From contig NZ_KB903833.1 in NCBI RefSeq assembly GCF_000379825.1, positions 435,022 through 499,021 on the forward strand: DNA of 64,000 nucleotides, given 5' to 3'. This DNA comes from Longispora albida DSM 44784 (GTDB taxonomy: Bacteria > Actinomycetota > Actinomycetes > Mycobacteriales > Micromonosporaceae). Shown one piece after another: positions 47,822 through 57,987 of the stretch (within the stretch, counting starts at the first letter, position 1; the number at the start of each line of letters is the position of its first letter). Below the pieces are notes generated by a model. It saw nothing but the letters and a program-made list of their open reading frames with translations. It did no database searches and had not been told where the DNA came from. A program made the position numbers and the translations under genes.

Positions 47822-48787
47822 ATGACGGCAACTATTCAGGCCGAAGGAATTGTCAAGACGTACGGCCAGCTCAGAGCCCTCGACGGGCTGGATCTCTCGG
47901 TACCGGAAGGCACAGTCCTCGGCCTGCTCGGGCCGAACGGGGCTGGCAAGACGACCGCCGTGCGCATCCTGACCACCTTGCTGAGACCGGATTCCGGCTC
48001 CCTCACTGTCAAGGGCATCGATGTCCTGAAGCATCCCGACGACGTCCGCCGGATCATCGGCCTGTCAGGACAGTACGCGGCTGTCGACGAGTACCTGACC
48101 GGCTACGAGAACCTGGAGATGATCGGCAGGCTGTACCACATGAGCAAGCGCCAGGCCCGCGAGCGGGCCAACGAGCTGCTCGAACGGTTCACCCTCACCG
48201 ACGCGGCCTCCCGCCCCGTCAAGACGTACTCCGGTGGCATGCGCCGCCGCCTCGACCTGGCCGGCGCGCTCGTCGCCGCCCCGCCGGTCATCTTCATGGA
48301 CGAGCCGACCACCGGGCTCGACCCGCGCAGCCGCCTCGGCATGTGGGACGTCATCACCGAACGGGTCCGCGAGGGCACGACGCTGCTGCTCACGACGCAG
48401 TACCTCGAAGAGGCCGACCAGCTCGCCGACAACATCATCGTGATCGACCACGGCAGGGCGATCGCCGAGGGCACCCCGGACGAGCTCAAGCGCAAGGTCG
48501 GCGGCGAACGCCTCGAACTCACCCTGCGCGGCGAGGCCGAGGTGGCCACCGCCGCGGCCATCATGCGCGGCGTCGGCACCGGCGAGCCCACAGTGGACAG
48601 CGAGACCCACCAGGTGCACGTGCCGGTGACCCGTGGCGCGCCAGCCCTGATCGCCGCCATCCGCGAACTCGACGCGGCAGGCATCGAACCAGTCGACATC
48701 GCCGTGCACCGGCCGACCCTGGACGACGTGTTCATGCGGCTCACCGGGCACAGCACGGAGGACAAGACGACGGAGGAGCAGAAGTGA
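47822..48787 (+). CDS. DrrA-type ABC transporter ATP-binding protein
   Basis: A 321-residue ATPase of the daunorubicin-resistance/ABC-2 exporter family. It has Walker A LLGPNGAGKTTAVRILTTLLRPDSGSLTV, IIGLSGQYAAVDEYLTGYENL at the Q-loop, signature TYSGGMRRRLDLAGAL, Walker B VIFMDEPTTGLDP, switch TTQYLEEADQLADNIIVIDHG, and the DrrA-type C-terminal domain ending RPTLDDVFMRLTG. It works with the permease that begins inside its stop codon. DrrAB systems export antibiotics or lipids; the substrate is not known. Confidence 0.92.
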   Translation: MTATIQAEGIVKTYGQLRALDGLDLSVPEGTVLGLLGPNGAGKTTAVRILTTLLRPDSGSLTVKGIDVLKHPDDVRRIIGLSGQYAAVDEYLTGYENLEMIGRLYHMSKRQARERANELLERFTLTDAASRPVKTYSGGMRRRLDLAGALVAAPPVIFMDEPTTGLDPRSRLGMWDVITERVREGTTLLLTTQYLEEADQLADNIIVIDHGRAIAEGTPDELKRKVGGERLELTLRGEAEVATAAAIMRGVGTGEPTVDSETHQVHVPVTRGAPALIAAIRELDAAGIEPVDIAVHRPTLDDVFMRLTGHSTEDKTTEEQK

Positions 48788-49584
48788 ACCCGGTCGTGAT
48801 GGCGCTCAGCGACGGCTGGGTGGTCGCCAAGCGCAACCTGATCAAGATCAAGCGGATCCCCGACCTGCTGATCTTCTCCACGATCCAGCCGATCATGTTC
48901 GTGCTGCTCTTCGCGTACGTCTTCGGCGGCGCGATCCCGACCCAGGGCGTGGACTACAAGGAATACCTGATGGCCGGGATCTTCACCCAGACCGTGGCCT
49001 TCGGCGCGGCCATCACGGCGATCGGCCTGGCCGAGGACCTCCAGAAGGGCACCATCGACCGGTTCCGTTCCCTGCCGATGTCCCGCGCAGCCGTCCTCAT
49101 CGGACGGACGACGTCCGACCTACTCAACAACGTGCTCGTCGTCGCCGTGATGTCGATCTGCGGGCTGATCGTCGGCTGGCGGATCCACAACGGCTTCTTC
49201 AAGGCCATCGCGGGATTCCTGCTCCTGCTCGCCTTCGCGTACGCGATGAGCTGGGTCTCGGCCCTCATCGGCCTGTCGGTGAAGAGCGTCGAGGTCGCAC
49301 AGAGCGCCGGCTTCATCTGGATGTTCCCGCTGACCTTCCTGTCCAACGCCTTCATCCCGACCCACACGCTGAACCCGTTCCTGCGAGCGGTCGCCGACTG
49401 GAACCCGATCAGCTCCATCGTGCTGGCCATCCGCGACCTGTGGGGCAACGCAGGAACGATGCCCCGGCCCGAGGGCTTCCCCGGCGAGCACCCGCTGCTG
49501 CTGTCGCTGCTCTGGATCGCCGGCATCCTCCTCGTCTTCGTCCCCCTCTCCATCCGCAAATACCGCCAAGCCGCCTCTCGGTAG
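48784..49584 (+). CDS. DrrB-type ABC-2 transporter permease
   Basis: A 266-residue permease with six hydrophobic helices: VVAKRNLIKIKRIPDLLIFSTIQPIMFVLLFAYVFGGAI at the start, then the loop AITAIGLAEDLQKGTIDRFRSLPMSRAAVLIGRTTSDLL and FAYAMSWVSALIGLSVKSVEVAQSAGFIWMFPLTFLSNAFIPTHTLNPFL near the end. GTG 48784 overlaps the ATPase stop; a longer frame from 48343 is a shadow. It is followed by an unusually large nested hairpin. Confidence 0.92.
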   Translation: MNPVVMALSDGWVVAKRNLIKIKRIPDLLIFSTIQPIMFVLLFAYVFGGAIPTQGVDYKEYLMAGIFTQTVAFGAAITAIGLAEDLQKGTIDRFRSLPMSRAAVLIGRTTSDLLNNVLVVAVMSICGLIVGWRIHNGFFKAIAGFLLLLAFAYAMSWVSALIGLSVKSVEVAQSAGFIWMFPLTFLSNAFIPTHTLNPFLRAVADWNPISSIVLAIRDLWGNAGTMPRPEGFPGEHPLLLSLLWIAGILLVFVPLSIRKYRQAASR

Positions 49585-49590
49585 TGCCGA

Positions 49591-49686
49591 CCCGCTGAGA
49601 GCGGCGATGCGCGCGTTGGAAGCCCGTCTGCATACAACACCGGTATGCAGACGGGCTTCCGCCTTCGCCTCCCCGCTCTCAGCGGG
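49591..49686. terminator. Nested double-hairpin terminator
   Basis: The outer stem CCCGCTGAGAGCGG (49591-49604 with 49673-49686) is perfect over 14 bp. The inner stem 49618-49634 with 49644-49660 is perfect over 17 bp with a 9-nt loop. Unpaired spacers of about 13 nt lie between them. It stands between convergent genes. Confidence 0.75.
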
Positions 49687-49758
49687 CCACCTCAGGTCAG
49701 ATCAAGATCAAGATCTAAAGACTCAAGAGCATTCGGGTGTACTGGGGGAGCTGAGTGC

Positions 49759-50127
49759 TCAGGATGACGAGGCCAGGTCCCTCAGTACCTGGTTGAGCAG
49801 GTCTACTCGTTCGCTGGCCTCGGTTCTGAGCCGGGCGGCCAGGTGTTCCCAGTCCTCGGGGCCTGGGGCCTTGCCGGGCTCCAGATGGGACAGCGCGTCG
49901 CGGATCTCGGCCAGCGTGAGGCCGACCCGCTGGCAGGCGTGGATCATCTTCACCCGGCACAGCGCGTCCGCGTGGTACCTGCGCTGGTTGGTGCTGGTCC
50001 GGTCGCTGGTCAGCAGGCCCTGCCGCTCGTAGAACCGGATCGCGGAAGCCGCGACCCCCGTCCGGCCAGCGACCTCGCCGACCGTCAGGCCAGCCTCGTG
50101 CATGTCGTAATCCGTCTGCCACGTCAC
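49759..50127 (-). CDS. MerR-family transcriptional regulator
   Basis: A 122-residue regulator: LTVGEVAGRTGVAASAIRFYERQGLLTSDRTSTNQRRYHADALCRVKMIHACQRVGLTLAEIRDALSHLEPGKAPGPEDWEHLAARLRTEASERVDLLNQV. This is the MerR winged helix plus a dimerisation helix, with no obvious metal- or redox-sensing cysteine cluster afterwards, so the ligand is not evident. GTG 50127 or ATG 50103 could be the start. It is divergent from an NmrA-like gene whose promoter has the 19-bp spacing typical of MerR targets. Confidence 0.88.
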   Translation of the reverse strand: MTWQTDYDMHEAGLTVGEVAGRTGVAASAIRFYERQGLLTSDRTSTNQRRYHADALCRVKMIHACQRVGLTLAEIRDALSHLEPGKAPGPEDWEHLAARLRTEASERVDLLNQVLRDLASSS

Positions 50128-50143
50128 ACAGTCGATCTTGCCG

Positions 50144-50174
50144 TTGACTTCAACAAAGGTTCAACCCATAGCGT
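50144..50174 (+). promoter_or_regulatory. MerR-type promoter with 19-bp spacer
   Basis: TTGACT (50144-50149) and TAGCGT (50169-50174) are separated by 19 bp, longer than normal, as in promoters that MerR proteins activate by DNA distortion. A direct repeat TTCAAC lies inside the spacer. Confidence 0.55.
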
Positions 50175-50206
50175 CTGGATCACACACCTGATCAACGGAG
50201 GCAGTG

Positions 50207-51049
50207 ATGATTCTGGTCGTAGGCGCGAGTGGCAACGTGGGCAGCCGGGTAGCGGACAGGCTCTCGTCCAGCGGGTACCCGGTGCGGGCCGTCAGCCGTG
50301 ATCCCGGCAAGCTGCCGACCGGCGTGGAAGCCGTCCAGGCCGACCTCGCCCAGCCGGAGACGCTGGCCCCGCATCTGTCCGATGTGGACGCCGTGTTCCT
50401 GGTCTGGCCGTTCCCGGACCCGGCGATGACAGCGGAGCTCGCCCCGCGCCTGCTCAGCGTGCTGGCAGCGGCCGGAAACCCGCGCGTCGTGTACGTGTCG
50501 GCAGCCTCGGCCGAAACCGACCCGGAGTCCTTCTGGGCCGTCGCCGAGCAGGCGATCGAGAAGTCGGGCCTGCCGTGGACGTTCCTCCGGCCCACCGGCA
50601 TCGCCACCAACGCGCTGGCCTGGGCCGACCAGATCCAGGCCGGCGACGTCGTGTACTGGCCGCACGCCGGAGCCCAGCGCTCGATGGTGCACGAGGACGA
50701 CATCGCAGCCGTGGCCGTCGCCGCCCTGACCAGCTCAGCCCACGAAGGGCAGGCCTACACCCTCACCGGGCCGGAGATCGTCACGTTCGCCGACCAGGTC
50801 CGCCTGATCGGCGAGGCCCTGGGCCGCCCGGTCCGCCTCGAAGAGGTACCCGCCGAGGTGTTCCGCCCCGGCCTGGCCGAGGCCTTCGGCGGCAACACCG
50901 ACTTCGCCGACCAGGCCCTGAACGGCTGGGCAGCAATGGCCCTCACCCCCGAACCCGTCACCAACCACATCCAGCAGCTCCTAGGCCGCCCAGCCCGCCC
51001 CTTCGCCGAATGGGCAAAGGATCACGCTCAGGACTTCAGTACCACCTGA
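50207..51049 (+). CDS. NAD(P)H-binding (NmrA-like) oxidoreductase
   Basis: A 280-residue atypical short-chain dehydrogenase: MILVVGASGNVGSRVADRLSSSGYPVRAVSRDP (GxxGxxG), VQADLAQPETL, AVFLVWPFPDPA, VVYVSAASAE and WTFLRPTGIATNALAW. The usual SDR Tyr-x3-Lys is absent, as in NmrA-type redox sensors and NAD(P)H:quinone reductases. The divergent MerR gene is its likely regulator. ATG 50207 is preferred over GTG 50204 because GGAGG then has a 5-nt spacing. The end is followed by a large nested hairpin. Confidence 0.88.
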   Translation: MILVVGASGNVGSRVADRLSSSGYPVRAVSRDPGKLPTGVEAVQADLAQPETLAPHLSDVDAVFLVWPFPDPAMTAELAPRLLSVLAAAGNPRVVYVSAASAETDPESFWAVAEQAIEKSGLPWTFLRPTGIATNALAWADQIQAGDVVYWPHAGAQRSMVHEDDIAAVAVAALTSSAHEGQAYTLTGPEIVTFADQVRLIGEALGRPVRLEEVPAEVFRPGLAEAFGGNTDFADQALNGWAAMALTPEPVTNHIQQLLGRPARPFAEWAKDHAQDFSTT

Positions 51050-51092
51050 AGCTCTTCGCTCCTGACCTTGATCTTGCTCTAAGACGCGGTGG

Positions 51093-51186
51093 CCCGGTGA
51101 GCGGAAATCTGACAAGCAGAAAAAGCTCCCTAGTACTGGTGTACTTGGGAGCTTTTTATGCGCAGCTCAGATTTTCGCTCACCGGG
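51093..51186. terminator. Nested double-hairpin terminator with T-run
   Basis: The outer stem 51093-51112 with 51167-51186 pairs over all 20 positions (one G.U) and contains the stop codon of the minus-strand gene at 51179. The inner hairpin 51120-51157 has AAAAAGCTCCC with GGGAGCTTTTT plus an upper 5-bp stem and a TGGT loop, giving T-runs on both strands. Confidence 0.8.
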
Positions 51187-51637
51187 TCGGTAGTTCGGGA
51201 GTGGCGGAGCCCCGGGGGCCTACGGGTCCTGGGGGTGCTGCTTCGAGCCAGGAGAGGAAGCCGCTGAGGGCCGCTTCCGCGAACGCGATCTCGACCGGCC
51301 CGCGTGGCGTGGTGATCCGGAGGATGACGCTGTCCGGCGGCACGGAGACGCGTTCGGCGCCCTCTGGCTGCCGTTTGGCCGCGACGACCAGCTCGGGGCG
51401 CAGCAGGACCCTGCGGGGGCGCCAGGAGAGGCTGAACAGCCTGTACCAGCGCAGCTCCCGGCCCGCGAAGCGCGCGAAGCCAGCCGACCAGCCCCGGCCG
51501 GGCACGCTGGCCGTGAGCCGGAAGGTCATGTCTATGGTTCCGCCGCCCCGTGTGATCACGAAGCGGCGGAGGTAGATCGCTGCCAGCAGGCAGAGCAGGG
51601 TGAGGACGCCGATCCCGATCGCTGTTACCGCTCGCAT
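51179..51637 (-). CDS. DUF2550 membrane protein
   Basis: A 152-residue protein with one N-terminal helix (AVTAIGIGVLTLLCLLAAIYLRRFVI) and a cytoplasmic beta-rich domain (GTIDMTFRL, GWSAGFARFAGRELRWYRLFSLSWRPRRVL, RVSVPPDSVILRITTPRGPVEIAFAEAALSGFLSWLEAAPPG). This is DUF2550, commonly found downstream of atpC in actinobacteria. The function is unknown. It is 17 bp after atpC and shares its transcript. The stop codon lies inside the outer arm of the nested terminator. Confidence 0.85.
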   Translation of the reverse strand: MRAVTAIGIGVLTLLCLLAAIYLRRFVITRGGGTIDMTFRLTASVPGRGWSAGFARFAGRELRWYRLFSLSWRPRRVLLRPELVVAAKRQPEGAERVSVPPDSVILRITTPRGPVEIAFAEAALSGFLSWLEAAPPGPVGPRGSATPELPTR

Positions 51638-51653
51638 CGGCGCCCGGCCCGAG

Positions 51654-51938
51654 CTAGTGCGCTGCTACCGCGGTGGCGGGCTCGCAGGTCTCCGCGAGCA
51701 CCGTGACGCCCTCGCCGGTGACCGACAGGAAGCCGCCGTTGACGATGAACGCCAGGTCGCCTTCCTCGGTGCCCTTGATCCGGACCTCGCCCGGCTCGGC
51801 GAGCTTGCCCATCAGGGGGGCGTGCCCGTGCAGCACACCAAGCTCGCCCTCGGTCGTGCGGGCGCTGACCATCTCAGCCTCGCCAGCCCAGACCTTCTCC
51901 TCGACGGCCACGAGCTCAACATGCAGCTTCTTCGCCAC
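51654..51938 (-). CDS. atpC: ATP synthase epsilon subunit
   Basis: A 94-residue F1 epsilon subunit, the short actinobacterial form: KLHVELVAVEEKVWAGEAEMVSARTTEGELGVLHGHAPLMGKLAEPGEVRIKGTEEGDLAFIVNGGFLSVTGEGVTVLAETCE, the N-terminal beta-sandwich. The inhibitory C-terminal helical hairpin is almost absent. It couples F1 rotation to the c-ring. Unusually it does not follow atpD: a terminator, a plus-strand SMR gene and a HIT-like gene lie between them, so its expression must come from the HIT-like gene's promoter or its own. Confidence 0.95.
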   Translation of the reverse strand: MAKKLHVELVAVEEKVWAGEAEMVSARTTEGELGVLHGHAPLMGKLAEPGEVRIKGTEEGDLAFIVNGGFLSVTGEGVTVLAETCEPATAVAAH

Positions 51939-52027
51939 TTTGACGACACTCCTATGCGCGAAGACGGGGAACGTTCTCGATCCTACTGGGTGACCCGGTC
52001 AGCTGAAAATCGCCCGGGCACCTGACG

Positions 52028-52615
52028 TCAGATGTGGGACACGCCACCCTCGGCCGCCATCGCGGCGGCGATCCGGCGGCGGTTGCCAGCCCACACCTCG
52101 GCGGGGAGTTTGGGCAGCACATCGTCCCAGAGCGGCAGGCAGGTGCCCCGGAACTGGAGCATGCCCTCCGGGCGGGCGATCAGCCAGACGTGCAGGTGGG
52201 CGCCGCCGTCACCCCAGCGGTTGACGTGGACGCGGGCGATGCCCCCGAGGCTCATGATCGCGCGTTCGGCGCGCTGGAGCATGGGGCCGAGTTCCGCCGA
52301 GCGTTCCGGCGGGAGGGTCATCAGGTCGTAGTGGCCCTTGGGCTTGATGAGGACCACGGCCGGCAGGGCCGCTGGTTCTTCCGGGCCGACGAGTACCCAG
52401 TGGTCGTCGGACCAGAGCGGGTTCCTGAAGCCCTCCTGGCAGCCGCAGTCCTCCGGGCCCGCCTCGCCGCGCCGGGGCGGTTCGGGGACGACCGGCTCGT
52501 CGAGAACCTTGATCTGGAGGTCGCCCTCGTACGGGAAGATCTCCCAGAACGGGATGCCACCCTCCGGCATCGGGATGCGCTCGCCGATCGGCAGGTGGCT
52601 CACGAAGTCACTCAT
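52028..52615 (-). CDS. HIT-like protein with an altered histidine triad
   Basis: A 195-residue protein. The C-terminal part has VVLIKPKGHYDLMTLPPERSAELGPMLQRAERAIMSLGGIARVHVNRWGDGGAHLHVWLIARP, which matches the HIT fold order. The triad H-x-H-x-H appears as H140-L-H142-V-W144, with tryptophan in the third place. The N-terminal half contains FWEIFPYEG, a CGCQ cluster and LWSDDHWVLVG. The length exceeds simple HIT proteins. It stands between atpD and atpC on the same strand as atpC. The reaction is unknown; nucleotide binding may remain without hydrolysis. Confidence 0.75.
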   Translation of the reverse strand: MSDFVSHLPIGERIPMPEGGIPFWEIFPYEGDLQIKVLDEPVVPEPPRRGEAGPEDCGCQEGFRNPLWSDDHWVLVGPEEPAALPAVVLIKPKGHYDLMTLPPERSAELGPMLQRAERAIMSLGGIARVHVNRWGDGGAHLHVWLIARPEGMLQFRGTCLPLWDDVLPKLPAEVWAGNRRRIAAAMAAEGGVSHI

Positions 52616-52687
52616 GATCACCAGCCTATGGGAGCCACCCGGTCCCCGCAGTCCCGTGATCGGCGGCCCCGGCCGCCCGTACCGGCC

Positions 52688-52693
52688 TATCGT
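52688..52693 (+). promoter_or_regulatory. Putative leaderless -10 box for the SMR gene
   Basis: TATCGT ends 6 nt before GTG 52700 within the 84-bp divergent gap. Confidence 0.45.
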
Positions 52694-52699
52694 GCAGAA

Positions 52700-53032
52700 G
52701 TGGTGAAGTGGCTGCTGCTCGCGCTCGCGATCCTCGTCGAGGTCGGGGCGACACTGCTGGTGAAGGTGTCCGACGGCTTCACGCGGCTGTGGCCGACGGT
52801 CGGGCTGCTCGCCGGGTACACGCTGTCGTTCTACCTGGACTCCGTCGTGGTCCGGATGGGGGTGCCGATCGCGATCACGTACTCGCTGTGGTCGGGGGCC
52901 GGGATCGTGCTCGTGGCGGTCGCCAGCCGGTACCTGTTCGGCGACGTGCTGAGCCCGGCCGCCGCCGCCGGGATGGCGGTCATCGTCGTGGGCGTCGCGA
53001 TCACGACGGTCGCGACAGCGGGTACACACTGA
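52700..53032 (+). CDS. Small multidrug resistance (SMR) family transporter
   Basis: A 110-residue protein with four helices: VVKWLLLALAILVEVGATLLVKVSDGFTRLWPTVGLLAGYTLSFYLDSVVVRMGVPIAITYSLWSGAGIVLVAVASRYLFGDVLSPAAAAGMAVIVVGVAIT. The proton/substrate-coupling glutamate is E14, and the loop YSLWSGAG is the SMR signature. It works as an antiparallel dimer exporting cationic compounds or guanidinium. GTG 52700 (leaderless box upstream) or 52703 is the start; the longer frame to 52034 is antisense to the HIT-like gene. It is the only plus-strand gene in the atp region. Confidence 0.9.
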   Translation: MVKWLLLALAILVEVGATLLVKVSDGFTRLWPTVGLLAGYTLSFYLDSVVVRMGVPIAITYSLWSGAGIVLVAVASRYLFGDVLSPAAAAGMAVIVVGVAITTVATAGTH

Positions 53033-53051
53033 GGTTCTTGTTCGTGGAAAG

Positions 53052-53091
53052 GGAAAAGCCCCGCGTGCCGGAGTGGCACACGGGGCTTTCC
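53052..53091. terminator. Terminator between SMR and atpD
   Basis: A 17-bp stem with one mismatch and one bulge (53052-53069 with 53075-53091) and a GGAGT loop separates convergent genes at 53032 and 53108, ending the main atp operon before atpC. Confidence 0.8.
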
Positions 53092-53107
53092 TTACGGCTG
53101 ATCTGAC

Positions 53108-55458
<2,351 letters not shown>

Positions 55459-55465
55459 TGTTTAC

Positions 55466-57091
55466 CTACCTCGTCACGCGGGTGACGGTCTCGGTCCGCT
55501 CTTCGCCTTCCAGCGGGGTCGCGGGAGCCTCGTTGATCCGGATCGCGTCGTCGGCGGCCAGGAACATGTTCTTGAACTTGGTCACCGCGCCCTCGAGCTC
55601 GGCCACGATGTCGTCGTCCCACGAACCGGCGGCGATGCTCGCCAGGACACCAGCGTGCGAGTGCCGCACGTACTGGAGGAACTCGCCCTCGAACCGGCTG
55701 ACCTCAGCGACCGGCAGGTCGTCGAGCTTGCCCTCGGTACCGGCCCAGATCGAGACGGTCTGCTCGGCCGGCGGGAACGGAGCGTAGTTGCGCTGCTTGA
55801 GCAGCTCCACGATCCGGGCACCACGCTCAAGCTGCGAACGCGACGCGGCGTCCAGGTCGGAGGCGAAGGCCGCGAAGGCCTCCAGCTCACGGTACTGGGC
55901 CAGGTCGAGGCGCAGACGGCCGGAAACCTTGCGCAGCGGCTTCTCCTGCGCGGCACCACCCACGCGGGACACCGAGGTACCGACGTTGATCGCCGGACGC
56001 ACACCCGAGTTGAACAGGCCTTCCTCGAGGAAGATCTGGCCGTCGGTGATCGAGATCACGTTGGTCGGGATGAACGCCGCGATGTCGCCGGCCTTCGTCT
56101 CGATGATCGGCAGACCGGTCATCGAGCCAGCGCCCAGCTCGTCGGACAGCTTCGCGCAACGCTCCAGCAGACGCGAGTGCAGGTAGAAGACGTCACCCGG
56201 GTAGGCCTCACGGCCCGGCGGGCGGCGGAGCAGCAGCGACACGGCGCGGTACGCCTCGGCCTGCTTCGTCAGGTCGTCGAAGACGATCAGGACGTGCTTG
56301 CCGCCGTACATCCAGTGCTGGCCGATCGCCGAGCCGGTGTACGGAGCCAGGTACTTGAAGCCGGCCGGGTCGGACGCCGGGGAGGCCACGATGGTCGTGT
56401 ACTCCATGGCGCCGGCCTCCTCCAGCGTGCCCTTCACGGACGCGATGGTGGAAGCCTTCTGGCCGATGGCGACGTAGATGCAGCGGACCTGCTTCTTCGG
56501 GTCGCCGGAAGCCCAGTTGGCCTTCTGGTTGATGATGGCGTCCAGCGCGACCGAGGTCTTACCGGTCTTACGGTCACCGATGATCAGCTGGCGCTGGCCA
56601 CGGCCGATCGGGGTCATGGCGTCGATGGCCTTGATCCCAGTGTGCAGCGGCTCGTGCACCGACTTACGGGCCATGACGTTCGGAGCCTGCAGCTCCAGCT
56701 CGCGGCGGCCCTCAGCCTCGATGTCACCGAGACCGTCGATGGCGTTACCCAGCGGGTCGACGACCCGGCCCAGGAAGTTGTCGCCCACCGGCACCGAGAG
56801 CACCCGGCCGGTGCGCTTGACCGGCTGGCCCTCCTCGATCCCGCCGAAGTCACCCAGGATCACGACACCGATCTCACGGGCGTCGAGGTTCAGGGCGACA
56901 CCCAGGGTGCCGTCAGCGAATTCCAGCAGCTCGTTCGCCATCGTCGAGGGCAGGCCCTGGACGTGGGCAATGCCGTCACCGGTGTCGGAGACGACGCCGA
57001 CCTCCTCGCGGGAGATCTCCGGCTTGTACGAGGAGACGTAGCGCTCCAGGGCGCCCCGGATCTCCTCCGACGAGATGGTCAGCTCGGCCAT
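55466..57091 (-). CDS. atpA: ATP synthase alpha subunit
   Basis: A 541-residue non-catalytic F1 subunit: [30 protein letters not shown], Walker [26 protein letters not shown] (about 168-180), [51 protein letters not shown] and [44 protein letters not shown]. The C-terminal extension beyond the usual 500 residues is common in actinobacteria. A large plus-strand open frame over this gene is a compositional shadow. Confidence 0.97.
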   Translation of the reverse strand: MAELTISSEEIRGALERYVSSYKPEISREEVGVVSDTGDGIAHVQGLPSTMANELLEFADGTLGVALNLDAREIGVVILGDFGGIEEGQPVKRTGRVLSVPVGDNFLGRVVDPLGNAIDGLGDIEAEGRRELELQAPNVMARKSVHEPLHTGIKAIDAMTPIGRGQRQLIIGDRKTGKTSVALDAIINQKANWASGDPKKQVRCIYVAIGQKASTIASVKGTLEEAGAMEYTTIVASPASDPAGFKYLAPYTGSAIGQHWMYGGKHVLIVFDDLTKQAEAYRAVSLLLRRPPGREAYPGDVFYLHSRLLERCAKLSDELGAGSMTGLPIIETKAGDIAAFIPTNVISITDGQIFLEEGLFNSGVRPAINVGTSVSRVGGAAQEKPLRKVSGRLRLDLAQYRELEAFAAFASDLDAASRSQLERGARIVELLKQRNYAPFPPAEQTVSIWAGTEGKLDDLPVAEVSRFEGEFLQYVRHSHAGVLASIAAGSWDDDIVAELEGAVTKFKNMFLAADDAIRINEAPATPLEGEERTETVTRVTR

Positions 57092-57162
57092 CCTCAGCTT
57101 CCTCTATTCCCTCGGTGCGCGCTCTTCCCGCAGATCACGGCTCAGGCGCTGGATAAGTCGGT

Positions 57163-57987
57163 CTACTTGCGCCCGGCGAGGGCGTTACGGGAGTCGGCGA
57201 GCCGCCGCGCGACCGTGCCGTCCCACAGGTCGTGGCCGACCTGCACGCTGATGCCACCCAGCACCTTCGGCTCGACGGACACCTTGGCGGTGATCTGCCG
57301 GCCGTACTGGCGGGACAGCTCCGCGACCAGCCGCTGCTCCTGCTGGACATCCAGCGGGATCGCGACGGTCACGTACGCGACGGTCTGCTCGCGCCGCTCG
57401 GCGGCCAGCTCGACGAGCCGGGTCACCGAGTGGGTGAAGCCACGGCCCTCGAAACCAGCCACGGCCAGCTCGGCCAGCCGCACCGTCACCGGGGCGGCCT
57501 TGCCGTCCAGCAGCTCGCGGACCAGGGCGGCCTTGCGGGCCACCGGAGCCGTCGAGTCGCTGACCGCGCCGGCCAGCCCGCGGTCACCCGCGGCGACCTG
57601 GCCGAAGCGGAACAGCTCGTCCTCGACCTCCGCCAGGTTCCCGCCACGCTCGGCGCTGGCCAGCAGCGCCTCGGCACCGAGCCGCTCCCCAGCCGACACG
57701 AGGTCGAGCGGGGTGGACCAGTGACCGGCGGCCAGCTGGCCGAGCAGGTCGAGCGCTCCGGCGGAGACCTTGCCGGTCAGCAGCCCGGTGAGCAGCGCGG
57801 AACGCTCCTCAGCCGTGCGGTTGATGTCGGCGAGTGCCCGGCGCAGGCCCGGCTCGCGGCCCAGCAGGGCTGCGACGTCCAGGATGTCACCGGCGGCCTG
57901 GGCCAGCTCCTCCACCGACGCGGAGGCCGCGTAGGCGTTGAGCCGGTCGGCGACCGCCGCGTAGGACTCCCGGCTGGCGGCCTGCAT
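57163..57987 (-). CDS. atpH: ATP synthase delta subunit
   Basis: A 274-residue peripheral-stalk subunit: ASRESYAAVADRLNAYAASASVEELAQAAGDILDVAALLGREPGLRRALADINRTAEERSALLTGLL. The C-terminal conserved part is TVAYVTVAIPLDVQQEQRLVAELSRQYGRQITAKVSVEPKVLGGISVQVGHDLWDGTVARRLADSRNALAG. It is longer than the 180-residue E. coli delta, as in other actinobacteria, but not fused to a b subunit as in mycobacteria. It overlaps atpF by one base. Confidence 0.95.
   Translation of the reverse strand: MQAASRESYAAVADRLNAYAASASVEELAQAAGDILDVAALLGREPGLRRALADINRTAEERSALLTGLLTGKVSAGALDLLGQLAAGHWSTPLDLVSAGERLGAEALLASAERGGNLAEVEDELFRFGQVAAGDRGLAGAVSDSTAPVARKAALVRELLDGKAAPVTVRLAELAVAGFEGRGFTHSVTRLVELAAERREQTVAYVTVAIPLDVQQEQRLVAELSRQYGRQITAKVSVEPKVLGGISVQVGHDLWDGTVARRLADSRNALAGRK

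Noticed and set aside
40861-49584. A biosynthetic gene cluster suggested by two ABC-2 exporters and an MFS pump
   Set aside because: No synthase, NRPS, RiPP precursor or tailoring enzymes lie between them; the genes between are housekeeping.
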